NCBI GenBank assembly: GCA_947561715.1 | Contig: OX387201.1 | Span: forward strand, 19,358,001 to 19,422,000 | Source of the DNA: Ascidia mentula | Lineage: Eukaryota > Chordata > Ascidiacea > Phlebobranchia > Ascidiidae | Direction: 5' to 3' | Length of the DNA: 64,000 nucleotides | Shown: positions 34,154-47,908 of the stretch, piece after piece | Numbering within the stretch: position 1 is the stretch's first letter | Layout: every line of letters starts with the position of its first letter | Notes under the pieces: model-generated | The model's input: only the letters and a program-made list of their open reading frames with translations | What the model was told of the DNA's origin: nothing | Database searches by the model: none | Position numbers and translations under genes: made by a program

Positions 34154-36526
34154 ATGTTGGGGAGGTTTAAAGTGACGAAAATTAACATTGCGTCGTTAGT
34201 TACCATGGCAACGTTGTGTTGATTTACAATTATTGACAGACATTGTAAATACTTTCACCTGTTTTGATAAAGGCTTGAAATCGTAAATAACACGAAGGCA
34301 ATTATACCAAACCGAATTTATTCCACAAGTCCTTACAATTTTTGTGTTAAAAGCGAACTTCACCTTTCTGCATGTTTGTTATTATCATGGTATTTGTAGT
34401 TCGTTACTTAAAACGTCTACACAAATAATAACACTTCCGTATATCTGACTCCTGATAAAAAGGCTGCTATCAAACCCAAAGTCAATCGATCAGTTTAATA
34501 CATAATAAACAAGCGCACGAGGATTAACAATAACACGTTACAAACCACGCGTACAAAAAGTCTCTGTCCTATATGTCCTTTGTCCTCTGTCCCTTCAAAA
34601 CACAACATAATAATTTGCAAATATGACGTCGACACTACTTATTATTACATTTTGTGTGTTTCGGATGCCACTTCTTCCATAGAATTATGTCAACGTGTCA
34701 ATTAGATATTGACAACATATTCCGTTTTATCATTCCTTGTATATCATGCCGTATTGTAATATCGCATGCAACCGTTTCCATGCTTTATGTTGATAATCCA
34801 TGTAAATATAAACATTGATCCATCAGATTTGACGGTTGATTTCTGATTCGAGGATGTCAGTAAATTTGATTCAGTTCAGTTTGGCATTCTCTAATAAACC
34901 CCAAAAATGCAGTCACGCCAATTCACCGCAAATATTTACAGAAATGCGCGGATATCGCGGCGCAATTTCACCGACTTATGGGAAAGGTTTAATGTGAGGG
35001 TAAATTGTGTAGCAAGGTTTCTTGTCAACACACAGGTCCTCATTGCAGCCCAAATGATGACGTCACGGCCGTGGGCCTTCGAGTGGCGTCTGTCACGTGT
35101 TTTATTTGTGTTGTTGTTTTTGCCTGTTCAGTTACCTGCCTCCCTCTGCACACATCTTGCTGCAACTCATTCTTACTTGTCACTGGTGATGAACACAGTG
35201 GTGTTGGAAACGTTTGCTTCGGCATGAGTAGCATACTAGCTTTGGCTTTCCTTTACAAATCATTTTCTTGTCACCTCCCAAGGTTAGACCTTATACACTC
35301 TTGTGTAATAAACAAACTTAACACAGCAGTTTGTGGAGGACACAGACGCGTCTGATGCGTCTGCCGGTTGCATTCCATGGCAGAATGTAGATGGCATGGA
35401 GAGAGTGAAGTTTTGTAGAATTGATTCCTGAACTCGAAGTAAATTACTCGATAAATAGAATTTCCAGCCACCAAACACCAAGGGTCATGATGTCAGTTTC
35501 AGGCCATGTTAAAAACCAGAATTTTCCGACAAGATCTCAAAATACGAATTTCTTTTCGATCCCAATTCAGGGTTTGTTTCTTTTTCAAAACCGAGCGACA
35601 GTGAAACAATAGCAGTAATTGGAACGTAACAATAAGCAATTGTGACATCACAGGCATCAACTGGCTTGCCGCAGACATACAAGGAACTGTGTTTATAAAA
35701 CAACCAAATCGAACAATAAATTGATGCAAATGTACAATAAATAATATTAGACAGATAACAATGTTAAAAGATAGGCAGTCTAAGGATAAAAGGGTTGACA
35801 ACAATAGGTACGAAAGCGGTTGGAATATTTCATGTTACGTGGTGACGTCGTCGTATTGATGACGTTGTTTAGATGGTAAAATTAAGCAGAAACACATGTT
35901 TTGGGTGTGGTTCATGATTGGGGCGAAATAATTGTGAAAAAATATTGAAATTACAAATCACAAGTTGAAATGCCATGAGTGGGACTGACAACTTTATCAC
36001 TGGTTGTGATTTCTATGGTTATGGTATTTGGTTTCCCGAAAACAAAATAGACAGAAAAGCACCAAGTGCTTCAGGACAAGAAAGAATATGACTAGCGAAA
36101 AAAACATGTGAAAGTGGCAAAACAAATGAAAATCGTAACTGCAAGGTTTAAACACTGGAGCGGAGTATTGAGAGTGGGTGTAAGCGTGTATGCCGAAACT
36201 ATAAGATACATGATCCTGTAAATAAACCTTACTGGGACGTGAAAGACTTGGAACAACTCGCGAGCTTGTTCGGGTCCAACGACACCCTGGTTAACTCTGT
36301 GGATCCTCCCAACCGACGAAAGTTTTTGCTGAGTAATGTCACAAAAACATGCATCGGCGAAGGTAATATTGTGTGGTAATGTGGAAGCCATTGATATAGA
36401 TCGCTGTGGTCCATATGGTGACCCTGTGGAAAACCCCTGATCTTAACATTTAAGTTTGTGGCTAGAACGACAAATACTAAAGTTTCGTTAAAATCTGAAC
36501 GCAATAAAATTGCTCGGTGTCAACTT
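34154..36526. other. spacer between ficolin and myosin-X; first part duplicated at 54.7-56.14 kb
   Basis: About 33995-35376 matches 54578-56139 (the latter with about 215 extra bases near 55155-55367). Overlapping frames at 34907-35355 and 55671-56118 are kept in both copies but in no preferred frame, so I do not call a gene. From 35377 to 36526 nothing is recognised. Confidence 0.5.
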
Positions 36527-39500
36527 TCAATGCTTTCGGCGGAAGAGGGCGGTGATGTAAGCTCGCATGAGTTTCACAATCTCGTTAACTTGTTCTGCGG
36601 TGAAGGAAATGTCCCCTCTTGACTCGGTCTGAAGTCTGAAAACATTCGCAGATCCCGCTCCGAAAGACTGGATCCTGAGAGGAAGACACAATAACATGTT
36701 CAACTCAAGGAATGTAGCTGCAAAATCTTGCTTAATTGTTTGGAACAGTGGTTCTGAGACTTTTCAAACGTCAGAGCCGAATTCGAAACCGGCCGCAGCA
36801 AACCCGAAACCCTATTTGAAAACTTTTTTTGTAAGTGGGCATTTGACCGAATCAAACATTTGGGCCGTAGTTCACCAACAATTTTGTTTTCTGACGCCAA
36901 ATAATCTGCAGGGAAATATGGACTCCGCGTTACCCCACTACTATGGTTATGGTAAGTTTATGTTTCGTAAAATAAACTGCATTATATTCATAAGACCGAT
37001 AAGCAGAAACGTTGAGAGCCAATAACTCCAACAAGTTTCGTGTCTTCCCGCGTTGAAAACGAACCATTGTGTTCGATCAAACTTACTTTTCATATGAGAA
37101 ATGATCTAGGGACTGTGAGTGACCTCGTTTGAACACAGTTGCTCCCTGCGCCGATATCGCCAGAGTGAGAAGGGTTTGACCGAACTGCGCGTCGTGATTT
37201 TCAACTTTAAACAAGTAGGATCCGTATCCGGGCCACCGACGTGCAAGGTTAACATATTCAGCCTGAAACAAATTGTTGAGATAAAATGAATTAGACGGAA
37301 TGAAGAGAACGCGAAATATGTCGAACATAAAATTATGCGAATATTATTTAAACATCAAGCAGCCAAATACAATGCCAATAAATATCAACCACGGGCAGCT
37401 TGGAGCCGTGGCACACTCGCATGATCGCCTGGAACGAACAGATAGATAGTTTGTTGGAACATCGTTCCCCACTCATTGCAAAGAAATATCCACAATTACC
37501 TGACAAACGTCATGACATGTGCAAATATATAGGGGAGGAAACTCAATTACAGGCGGGAAATCGAGAAATATCAAAAAGCAAAATTTAAAAATTAATTTCT
37601 CAGTTTTTTTACCTGGAGTGATTTCGCTTCCTCCTCAATGTTCAGAAAAGTCCGTTCTTCCATTTGAAGGAGGACGTTAAAAATCCTCACAGCCTCGTCC
37701 CTCAACGTGTAGTGGTCGTCACGAGAGGGCACCTGTGAGCGAACAACGGTTGATTATGATTTCTATGCCTTTTTTTCTAAGTAGCGAAACCAATACTTTT
37801 ATATTTTTTTTGGAATAATCAACTTGGTTCGTTAGCAACACAACAATATGAGCAATGTTACGTCACATATAGATCGGGTAAGATGATGTTGACGTCATCG
37901 TGGTTTTATGACAACCACGTGGATACTTGCAGCACTATTAAGTTTGCGTTAGTATTGGATTCTGGGACGGATAGTTGTAATAATTGCTGGGTCACCTGTT
38001 CGTATGGAAGGGATAGCAAAGGGGATCTTAAAGGCTCGCTTGATTGCCTGAAGATTGGGTTCCTTTTGTAGATTAAGTCGATCTCCTTTTCATTGTCATC
38101 TGAACGCTGTTGCAACATACACAAATTTTAAGCCATAGTTTCATACACTATGGTCAACATGCTAAATATAAGTGAAAGAATGAAATGCTTTGGGCAGAGT
38201 CGTTTTGTTAACAACATTGTAATAATATTCCTGATGTGCTTTTTAAGCAGGTAATTTCAAAGCCATGAGGTTTTCGCCTCGCTACCTAAGTGGCAAGATA
38301 ATCACCAGACACATTACCGACATATTAGATCGAAACAGTTGCCCTGAAAGCAGATTATTCCAAGCAACAAGCTCAGTTTCAATTCTACACTTCTGTACCT
38401 TGATCTTGTCCATTACGATCTTTGTTTTGGTGATAATCAGAGGTTGTCCATCTATCATAGCCTGGATCTCACTGCTCCAGATGTTCGCGTCCTCCTCTAC
38501 CTCCGTGCTGAGTCGGAGGGTGTGCTTCCTCCTGTATACCACAGTCTCCCACAAACCTGTCAGCGTCTGTAGTGAAATAGAGGTGGCGTAACTTCTAGTG
38601 TAGAAAGTGTGGATCGAAACTACAGCTGCCGGTCAATGTTCAGTAATATTACACAAAAAATCACATGCTTAAAGGAATCAACGTATATTATTACATTAGT
38701 TTTATGATTTTAAGTGTTGCGTGTTTTACATGGTAAGACGGAATCGTCCAGCTATACAGGATCTCACAGCGAGGTTCGATTTAACAAGTGTTCATCTCTA
38801 GTAAACACACGAAAGCCCACTTTTACTCCTACATACAGCAGGGACTTACAAAGACGTTCTCGTCCGGTGAGGTGACAACACAGAGACTGTTGAGTCCCAT
38901 CGACCCGATCTTCTGGGCATCGCGGTTGCTGTTCTTGAAATATTCGATCGCGTTTGGTTTCAGAACGAACCACCGACGTTGGTGACTCACTTTCTGCTTC
39001 TCGTAAGATGTTTTAAGCAACCAACCTTGCTGTATGAAAGAATCCTGGCCAGCCTGAAAGTGTATTAACAATATTTGAGATTGTGGGCGAGCCCGAAGAG
39101 TTCTCTTACCACAAAGAAAATATGGATTGAGTTATAAAAGAAAGTGTTACTGACTTTCATTTTCTTGACAAAACTTATTGTGTAATTTTTCTAAAAATTC
39201 ACTTTGTCGTTTTGATTTGTGACCAATTGTGAAGCAATCATTTAAAAACCTGAAGTCAAATGGGGTTTGGTTTCTGTCTGCTTAACACGTACCGAGTCGC
39301 CTGAACTTGCTGTGTTCTTGCTCTCATTGAGTAAAGTGATCCAGTGATGCATTTCCTCCCCCGAATCACTCGCGAAAGTGTAAACACGTTGCGATGTCGT
39401 CACAGTGAACGTGTTCGACTTTCCTGCAGTCACAAACCACTTAATATTATTCACATCTTGTCGCCACGATGCCACGATAGGAGTAATTGGTTCTAATGTA

Positions 39501-42500
39501 GCATCCATAATGTATCCGATTCCTGAGATTATAATCAGTGCCAGAACCCCTAAAGCCTATTTATATTGTAACGTCTTTTCCTCAAGAGAAACTGACAACT
39601 TGCTAAAATACACGAGAGTCACCTGACACAGATGTTGCGGTTGCCTGGGTAACGGTTTGACCGTCGACCGTCATCAGAGCGTTCTTCGGGTTTGCGAACT
39701 CGCTTTCCATGTTTGCTATCTCTTTCTCCGTGCTCGATACAATCTTCATCAACATGCTGCGGAAAAAAAGTTCCACTCAATAACATTTCACAGTTTTTTC
39801 AGTGAAAGTCCACACTGCATCCAAAGACTTTTTACCAAACGTTGGCGATTCTGGTTTAAACTCACCTGTACCATTCCCCCGCCTCCTCGCTCGATTCCGC
39901 CGAAAGGTGGTGCACTTTTGATGACGTCATAATGATGTCAATGCCATTCTCTTTCTCTGTGACGTCAGTTACGTCGGATATTTGACTGAGGTCGATCGTC
40001 CCCCGACACTTGGCGTTCTCTTCGTCGTTATCGTAAACTTCAACTCCTGGTTGCGCAGCGTGAACCATCTGAATTTGGTTATTTGTTGTTGTACCTTGTT
40101 TAGTGTTTTGTTGTTGTACCTTGTTTAGTGTTCAAGCTTCGTGTAACTTACAACTGCTACGTAGAACTAACAACGGAAATATAATATGAAATACATCGCC
40201 GACCACCAACCTTTTCTGCCAATTCTTCCTTGGGAGAGTTCCTCTCAGAGTTCCTTTGCCACTGTCAGCTTTCTTAAACAGCCAGCCGCACTTTAAACTA
40301 TCCTGTTTGCTTCTGAAGATCATGAAAGTGCTGTTACTCAGGACGCACCACCGTCTCTTCCACTGGCTCATGAGGCCACCCTATAACAGGTTGTAAGGTT
40401 GTGCAATGATGTGTTTTCAAATATCAACCAATCTTCACAGTGGCAGAGATTGGTGTGACGCTTGCTAGTTTGTTGCTTAAATGTTGTTGGCCAACTTACG
40501 TGGAGTTGAATTTTATTTCCATAACAAACTGAGCCAATTAGTGGTTGCACTGATCAATGTGATACGTAACAAGCGAACTGATCAATATCAACAACTGTAT
40601 TACTATTACATCCCTAAAACGTCACGAAATTTCAGTGCGCCGTGAGAACATATTGGACGAATGCGATTTGTGAAGACTGGGAACCACGAAGGTGGAAATC
40701 TCAGTCCAACATATTATTCCGTCTAACCTTCACGTCGAGGTAGGAATGAAAGTATACGTTGGGACTCCACTTCTCTGCGACCTCCATACCGCCACTAGTG
40801 GACGTTCCATCGTCACTCATGTCGTCATCATCGACGTCATCAAACGACGAATCAGTGTAATAACTCTCTATAGTGGGTAAACACCCATGAATAATGTTTA
40901 ATTATCAACAAGTTTGATTGAAAACACCAGCAATAGTTCAACCCCCATGCATCATTTCAATACAAAAACATTTATGACGTCACCACAAATCACATGATGT
41001 CGTCACTACTTTGCCATAGAAGTAATAGCACCCCGTGTCAAAACTGCGAAATTTTGAAACAAAGCGTTTAAACACTTACCGTCGTCCATATCAGACGTTT
41101 TAATGTCTTCCGCTTCGTAATTCTCCTCGTCATCTGGAACAATTCCATCCTGTGTGTTCTGTGGGTCGGGGAAATATTTGTTTACTAACTTTTTCCATGT
41201 AAGGTTGAAATTAACCTTTTACACTTGTTGTTAGTTGAGAAACGATAAAGATTAACTTTAAATAATCAAGAATCAAAACCCTTGTCTGTTTGTAGCAAAA
41301 GAAAAACGCACACAGGCAACTGCAGAGTTACGTGTTAATAAAATAATATCAAATCGTTTGCTCTTAGCATAAATAAAACGACTGCCATATTGTTGTTTAC
41401 TAATTGTCACCCAGTGCGAGAATACTTCCCTGCAAACATAAACAATATAACCACAACCTCTTCCCCGTCTCGGAAACTTACAATGTGACTCGTCGCCACT
41501 CAGGTAACTGTTACAAAACAACGTGCAAATCAGCTTAAAACAAAAACAAATATCGTACATTCACTTGATCGACGTCATACGATGTGTTATGCATCATTGC
41601 GTCCACTTGGCTTTCAAAATCTTCAAAACCCAAATCCTGGAGCAACAAAATGTTTAAAAAATCTTCTTTTTTGTCCATAGTATCACCAGCACCCCGAACT
41701 TTGCTTTGTGGTTGCGAGTAACTCGCTTATGCGTTGCATAAATCACAATATTACGCACTCGGGGCAATTTAAAATCAATCAGTAAACGCCATTAAACTAT
41801 AGACCAATTATAATTTAAACGGTAAATTATTTTAAGATGATTTCAGACCTAATACAAGCTGACTTGCTACGTCACGAGGATGACGTCATCGGATTGATTA
41901 TCGGAATTACAACTGATAAGAATGATCTCGGGTTACGTAAAATCATTTGTTAGTGAATTTAAAAATAGCAACCACCATTATGCAATTGAGCCGGATTGAA
42001 TTGTTAGTATGGACAAAACAAAATCCTAGTAACATTCACAGTGTTGTTTGCACGCAAACAACTTATATTTGTAACCTGTAGAATGTCCATTCCTCTGTTT
42101 TCGTCTGCCTTCTCGTCGGGGTAATATTCCTCACCCACGTTCGTTACAAATTCATCGGTTGCTTCAGGTTGATCCTGATTAAAAATTATTAAAGTCAGCA
42201 AAACAAACAAAAATTCTTTTTTGGTAAAAATACCAGATTCGTTTTTTGCCAACTTAGATTGTTCTTAAATACCTTCCAGTATTCTGAATCATATTATGAC
42301 ATCACAACACTTATTCTCACCACTTCCAGCGCAAGACTCTCCCTGGCCTCGCTTCGTCGATGCATCTGCGCGATCTCAAGTTCAAGTTGGAAGAACCTCT
42401 CCATCTCCTCCCGTTCCGCATCATCAAGCTCCTCCTCTCCACCGGGTGAGAGCATCCTCTTGTTTACGGTTGAGTAAGCACTGTCTACGTCACCGGAATC

Positions 42501-43493
42501 TATGACGGCGTCGAGTGACGCAAGAGCCGATTCCTGCCCGAAGAGATGGGCGAGTTTGTTTTTTACAATAGGAATATGATTTGAATCTCTTGCTGGCGGA
42601 AACCAAGAAACAATTAAATTAAAAGTTCCAAGTGTTAGAAAGTAACCAACCCAAAAAGCAAGTATTTTGTTTAAAAGATCAAGATTTGTTTCACAAAAAC
42701 GTAGCACACACAAGCACCCACATGTTCGCCATCGAAACCTCAACAAACTTATTGCAAACACAAAGTCAAACTTTAAATATTAGTCAAACAATTTCTGTGG
42801 AAATTCATAAAAGTGGAGGAAACCGTTCTGTTCCAGGATTCTTACACAATGTTATTGTGACCTTTAAATTTATAAAGCTGGCGGGTAAAAGGAAAGTAAG
42901 GGACGGACAAACCTGTTCCTCCCTCTGTTTCCTCTCCCTTTCCATTTGTTCCTTAAGAGCCTTGAGTTCTCTGTGTTTCTCAAGCAGGATCTGAAAGGTT
43001 GCCATGGAAATCGTATCAGCAAATGCACTCGATGACTTTTTACACAAAGTGACAGTGCTTTGGGTGTATTTAGTATTTCAAGTAGAAAATCGTAAACTCC
43101 AAGTGCGGTCATTGATAGTATGTTGTCCAACAATATTGCGTCAAGTTTCCTTGCCAGCAAGCATCAATCACTGAAAAGAGGTCACGCAAATGTTTGGCAT
43201 GTGACAACTAATATGACACACATGGATTGTGTAATCCTGCATTAAACTACCAACAATTTATGCATTGAAACCATCCAAAAACAGCAACATCCTACCTCAA
43301 ACATCTTCTGGGCTGCCCGCCCTCTCGTGTATTTCTGGAAGACGATCGTCGCCTCCGCCCTTTTTCTCTCCCTCTCTCGTTTTTCTGCGAGAAGAAGTTT
43401 GAATAATTTTCTTGCTTTCCTTCCTCTCTCGAATTTCTGCATTGTGATGATCGCCTTGTGAACTCGTTTGAACTTCCTCCGCGCAACAAACCC
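36527..43493 (-). CDS. MYO10: myosin-X tail: IQ, coiled coil, acidic linker, PH domains, MyTH4 start, FERM F3
   Basis: Exons in minus order (high-low): 43493-43296 (IQ-like), 42990-42913 (charged helix), 42533-42321, 42174-42076, 41636-41565, 41158-41080 (acidic linker), 40867-40728 (YYTDSSF, YFHSYLDVK), 40380-40211 (split PH1, WKRRWCVL, GWLFKK), 40068-39866 (NGIDIIM), 39756-39623, 39522-39293 (EEMHHWITLL), 39053-38850 (PH2, RRWFVLK), 38566-38399, 38106-37996 (YKRNPIF), 37732-37613, 37262-37087 (F3, RRWPGYGS) and 36674-36527 (stop). Phases agree, with these motifs closely matching vertebrate MYO10, the filopodial motor that binds phosphoinositides, microtubules and integrins. The motor head is not upstream in the window. 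Between 37613 and 37262 the MyTH4 core, F1 and F2 are missing; only 31 bases of the MyTH4 core exon remain (37398-37428). One base is lost at about 40045 in the PH1 exon. As it stands this copy would not give a normal tail. Confidence 0.88.
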
Positions 43494-44939
43494 CTGAATA
43501 ATGGCGGGAAAACAAGAAACACACATGTTGTGTAGTAGATTTGTATAAAATACAGTCATTGTTTAAATTAAATAACAAAAAAATGTAAATACAATACTTT
43601 GCTTTATAGAGATGGAAGTTCAATGCTGTTTCAAATCAGCAGTTGAGTTATGGCTCTGATCTTACTTGCATCATTTTCACGAAGTAGTGTTGTCCCACTG
43701 TTTGTCCAAATATACTTGAAGGCTTGTCTTTTTTTGTGCTGCAAGCAAGTGTTGAATAATTTTCGGTTTTGTCTTGTCAAACTTTCTGTCATGAAAAAAA
43801 AATGCAGGTTGGAAGTTGTTTCTTTGGAGTTGGGGAAATGCAGATTTGATTTGTTGAAAAATATTTAATTCCTGATTTTCCTTGAAATAAACTATCAGTG
43901 GGGGTTATTTTGACGAGCTGCTTGTTGTTCTCACAGGTATTCTGTTTGAGATGCTACATCAGTTTTTTGAATCGATACTCCCATGTGTTTGGCATTTGCA
44001 TTTGGTCGGTGCATTCTTCTTTAGTTTGTGTTATGCAAAATATTTGTTTGTAAAAAAAACAGAAAACAACAACAGTTGAACTGAAAGAAAAAGTATTAAA
44101 ATTGCGAACATACATATTTCAATGCATTCTCTCCTGCTATATTGTTCAAGGATATTTACTTCACTTTTGCTTCTTCAACATCTGTTTGCAATTTTAATTA
44201 CTTTTTCTTTCAGTTCAACTGTTGTTGTTTTCTGTTTCTTTTACAAACAAATATTTTTAGCCAAAATTTTTCTATTCCAACCTTATTGAAATAGACCTGG
44301 GGACACTGTGGATGGTTTTGACTTGTAGGGGTCTCATAAGTGCAGTTGGTAACTGTGGCCCAGGACTAGCTCGCAAACTAGCCAGGAACAGATATTTTTC
44401 AACGTAAGTCAGTTGGGTACCCATAACTGGGCATCAAACAATAGAGACGAACCACTGTGGAGCGCATTATGCCCAAACAACTGCTTGGTATCCAACAGTA
44501 TCAAATCATATGGTTTGTTATGGCTCATATGCATTTTTCTTTACAATCAATTTTGTTTCAAACGAATTTGAACACAGTTTTTACTTTATGTATGGAGTTT
44601 AGGTCGGCATAAACTCAACGTGATAATAAACAGTTCAAATTAAAAACCTGCATTTTGCGGCTGTTCAGCAATTCATGATATCACGTTTATAAACACCGCT
44701 GGTTCTCATGTTTAGAAATGTTCACGACAGGTTTTTGTGATGAAACCTGTATGAGACAAACAATAAAAGTTGAACATAAATGATATGAAAAAGAACAAAA
44801 TGTTACTTCATAAGATTAAATGTAGCAGTTCAAATCTGGAGCTAAACAAGAATTTAACTCGACCACAAAAAATGGAAAAACTCACTAAAAGTCCCATGAA
44901 ATGGTGACAAAACAGATGTGCATGCGAGTATTGTGGATG
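43494..44939. other. spacer upstream of the myosin-X tail exons
   Basis: No motor-domain or further IQ exon was found here, although myosin-X must have them. It contains the foldback at 44037-44257. The remainder is AT-rich with no recognised feature. Confidence 0.45.
44037..44257. mobile_element. foldback repeat with arms of about 68 bp
   Basis: 44037-44104 and 44189-44257 are inverted copies (AAATATTTGTTTGTAAAA outward; CAGTTGAACTGAAAGAAAAA inward) around a spacer of about 84 bp. A few mismatches. No target duplication seen. Confidence 0.65.
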
Positions 44940-45870
44940 TCAACTGATTAAACTTAGTTTACTTGAAAAAAAATTGTTGCCACTTTTACAAACAACCTCA
45001 TCCACATCAATTGTAAAAAGTTCAGGGTTCTCCAATTCTATTCTGTTCCAACTTGATGAAAGTTTTGAAATTAATTTGAATTCTTCTGTGAATTGGTTGA
45101 GATGCCAAGCAACACTCATGTGGTAGGATGGTTTGTGTAGTAAGGCTTGCAATGAAAATCCATGAATGCTTTATCCACGATCTGAACGACTTTATTCAGT
45201 TGTTGAACTGCAGGTTGCGCTGAAATCTGGAATTGTTTGGAAACAATAACAAACAATCTGATACCAAATCAAGACAAGAAATGCTGTCAAAAAGTTTCAC
45301 CCTTACCTTAAACCCACGAAATGATCTTGTTTTTTCATCGTTCACATAAATATTCAAATCATCAGATGATAATGTGATTGAAAATCTTCGAAACCGTTTT
45401 AAATTTTGTCTGAGACTTTCTACTAGAGGGTCTATGCAGTGGTGAGGTATGACATTAGTCCTTGAAATACTCACATGGAAATCATCCACAAGATGCCATG
45501 AGGATTCTATCAATTAATTCCCAAACATTTAAAAATGTACACAATAATTTAAGCAGATAATTTAATACCCCTTTCTCTGCTTTCGAGTGTTTTTTCAACG
45601 TTGAATTTAAATTCATCCAAACTTTTTTGGGGGTAAGGTATGTAAACATACGTTGCCCAATTCCCGCGCTCATGGGGGAACGACCGGATTCGACCTCGGT
45701 GTTCCTGGGGTTTCAACGACTTGGTGTCTCCAAACAATGAAGAAATAGCTTGCGGTAAAGGCAAATTCACTTTGGTGCCAGCTTGATCTACTTGCGTTAA
45801 ATTGCTCGTCGTTATAGCTAAAATCAGAATCACTGCCGTAAGCGTCACAAAGCGAAGCCAAGGCCGCCAT
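44940..45870 (-). CDS. USB1: USB1, U6 snRNA 3'-phosphodiesterase, three exons
   Basis: Exons 45870-45569, 45506-45307 and 45226-44940 follow GT-AG sites, with introns of 62 and 80 bases. USB1 is a 2H-family nuclease that trims the U6 tail and leaves a cyclic phosphate. Exon 1 has RGRIRSFPHERGNWATYVYIPYP, exon 2 has DDFHVSISRT (first His-x-Ser) and VNDEKTRSFRGF, exon 3 has PSYHMSVAW (second His-x-Ser) and CKSGNNFFSS at the C-terminus. Length and order match the family. Two single-base slips interrupt the frame: an extra A in exon 1 at about 45800, absent from the copy at 18 kb, and a missing base in exon 3 at about 45137. Each exon length is off by exactly that base, so these are sequencing errors or a freshly dead gene. 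The acidic Ser-rich N-terminus is normal for the family. Confidence 0.82.
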
Positions 45871-47908
45871 TTTTTGACCAGAAATCAGTTTTCAAACTGG
45901 CACTTTTTAATCAAATATAAGGGAAAGCACCCGGAAAACCATTGAAGCGTGCAATCGTCAACATCGGTATGAAATGCAACAGGGGGCAAACTTTGTTTCC
46001 CCTTACAATTACTAAACAGCTTAAACTGTACTGACTGCAGTGGAAACACCACTGTTCGTTGGCGAGTTACTTGAATGGCGCGTTTGTAATGCTGGAAAGT
46101 GACCACGTGGTGCCGCTGTGCGTACATTTTCATCCCAGTGTTACGAACGGGAGACACTTAAACCACCTCACGGATGGGCGAAACGGGATTTCTCCGTTTC
46201 ATGCGTGGCTACTCAACATTAGTTTCCACGAAGACTTTGTAATATTATAACTCTAATATTTAGTTTGTTTATGCAAAAACGTTGTTATGCACTGAGAACA
46301 TTTTGTTTTTTGGTAGATTTGCCTAAAGTCGAGAAATTTCAATAATTTAGGACGTGTGTAGCATTGCCGAAGCATGTGGTGAACGAATCAAATGTTTCAT
46401 TAATAGAAGATGTTTTGCTTGCTTTTAAAATACCTCCATACAATGCCTTGATAACTATTTTAGTTCAGAAAGAATGATATTTCCAACAAACATGTCTGAA
46501 AAGCTAGTTTAACCATTACACGATGAACCGGGGAAATCCCGTTTCGCCCGTCCGTGAGGTGGTTTAAGTGTCTCCCGTTACGAACAGTTTAACCATTTAA
46601 TAACATTTCTATGTTACTTGAACCCATGTGTGTATATGTGCACATTTGCAACACATCATCGCATCCTTTTATTTCACAAAGCGTGCTCGCTGGCTTACTT
46701 GCGGGAAATAGCCACAGTAATCGTTAACATTATAATGTAGATTAGACTTCGTCTAGATTCTAGTGATACTTTTAATGTTTGTGAAGCGTTATGTAGACTT
46801 AAAGCCCTGTCATGTGCCTCTTTCAGTGTTTTGTAAGCCAGTTGACTACATTGGCAATTTGTGACGTTTGCTTGTATGATTTAGACGCCAAGCTCACTCC
46901 GCGGTGCCTTTAGAAACGTGGTACTGTGACCTTCAGAAATCTCGACCCTGCCCTGTATGACTGTATGCGCTAAACTGTGCCCTGTTTGTACTGACTACCC
47001 CAATGCTGTCTTGTTGCTGATGTATTGTGTCTCGCCCATTCCACACTGCGTACTGATTCGTTGTTCTTTCACTGCACAATATATTCAATAAAAACCAAGA
47101 GACTGGGGTGCGGTTGCGAATATCTGACTCATCGTACCTGGCGTTGGTACTTACGAAGACCTGATATAGGCAGACCGATAGCGAGCGTAGGCCTATGCAT
47201 CACTTTATTTATGAAGATAATACCGAGCATCCGGTTTACCATGGAACGCAGTCTGTAGTTTGTTCAAACCTTCAAGCAAAAATTACACAGATTACCTTAA
47301 GCTTATAAAAACCATTCCAACAAAATAGAAAAACCCCAAGAAAACAACCAAACAAACGGGAAACCTACATGGAATCGACCTTAACGGAAACCCAATAGCA
47401 GTCGCTCTACGACGATAATTTTAAATGCACTCTGAAAACGAAATTAAGATCTTTTTAAATTAAATTTGTGGGCATTGGTAACGAATGACGCTTTATTGGG
47501 CTTCAGACTGGTTGACAGCACGGGTGAATGTGTTTTTCTTTGCGAAAACGAAATGGAAACAATTTAGCATGTATTTTTTGTGTGTAATAAATGTTGCAAT
47601 ATTCTGGGAAGATGTAAGTGCATGGTTGGACGCCAAATCGATGGAAAGAATTCTACTGACCAACTTTTGATATAGAAAACGTAAATACGAACCGAGTAAA
47701 ACTGGTTAATTTGTTCTTATTGGAAGCAAGATTTTGTATTTCAAAATGCAAATTAGCTAAATTGCAAGAATGTTTTGAAATATTCTATACAAAAGTTCAG
47801 CAAATCAAGGCAGCAGAACGAAAAATCCACTGCCAACTAAAAATGGGGAAAAATTCAAACTAAAATAAAATGCGTTCTAATTTAATCGCGGTTGTAGGGA
47901 GCGATCTG
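45300..47908. repeat. segmental duplication, second copy (pairs with 17815-21117)
   Basis: Lacks the Harbinger-like insertion. It contains USB1 exons 1-2, the Mutator-like MITE and about 1.3 kb of gene-free sequence, then diverges near 47908. Confidence 0.85.
46149..46576. mobile_element. Mutator-like MITE (428 bp)
   Basis: Inverted ends of about 55 bp start GGGAGACACTTAAACCACC and differ at few positions. The 9-bp target duplication GTTACGAAC lies at 46140-46148 and 46577-46585. Long inverted ends with a 9-bp duplication fit the Mutator superfamily. No coding capacity. It lies about 270 bp upstream of the USB1 start, so it could affect that promoter. Confidence 0.75.

Noticed and set aside
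34907-35355. Overlapping ORFs of 92-116 codons kept in both duplicate segments (also 55671-56118)
   Set aside because: Two overlapping frames are equally open, the DNA is nearly identical throughout, and no domain or signal is recognisable.
42259-42505. Plus-strand ORFs over the myosin-X linker exons
   Set aside because: They are antisense shadows of charged, Glu/Arg-rich exons on the minus strand.
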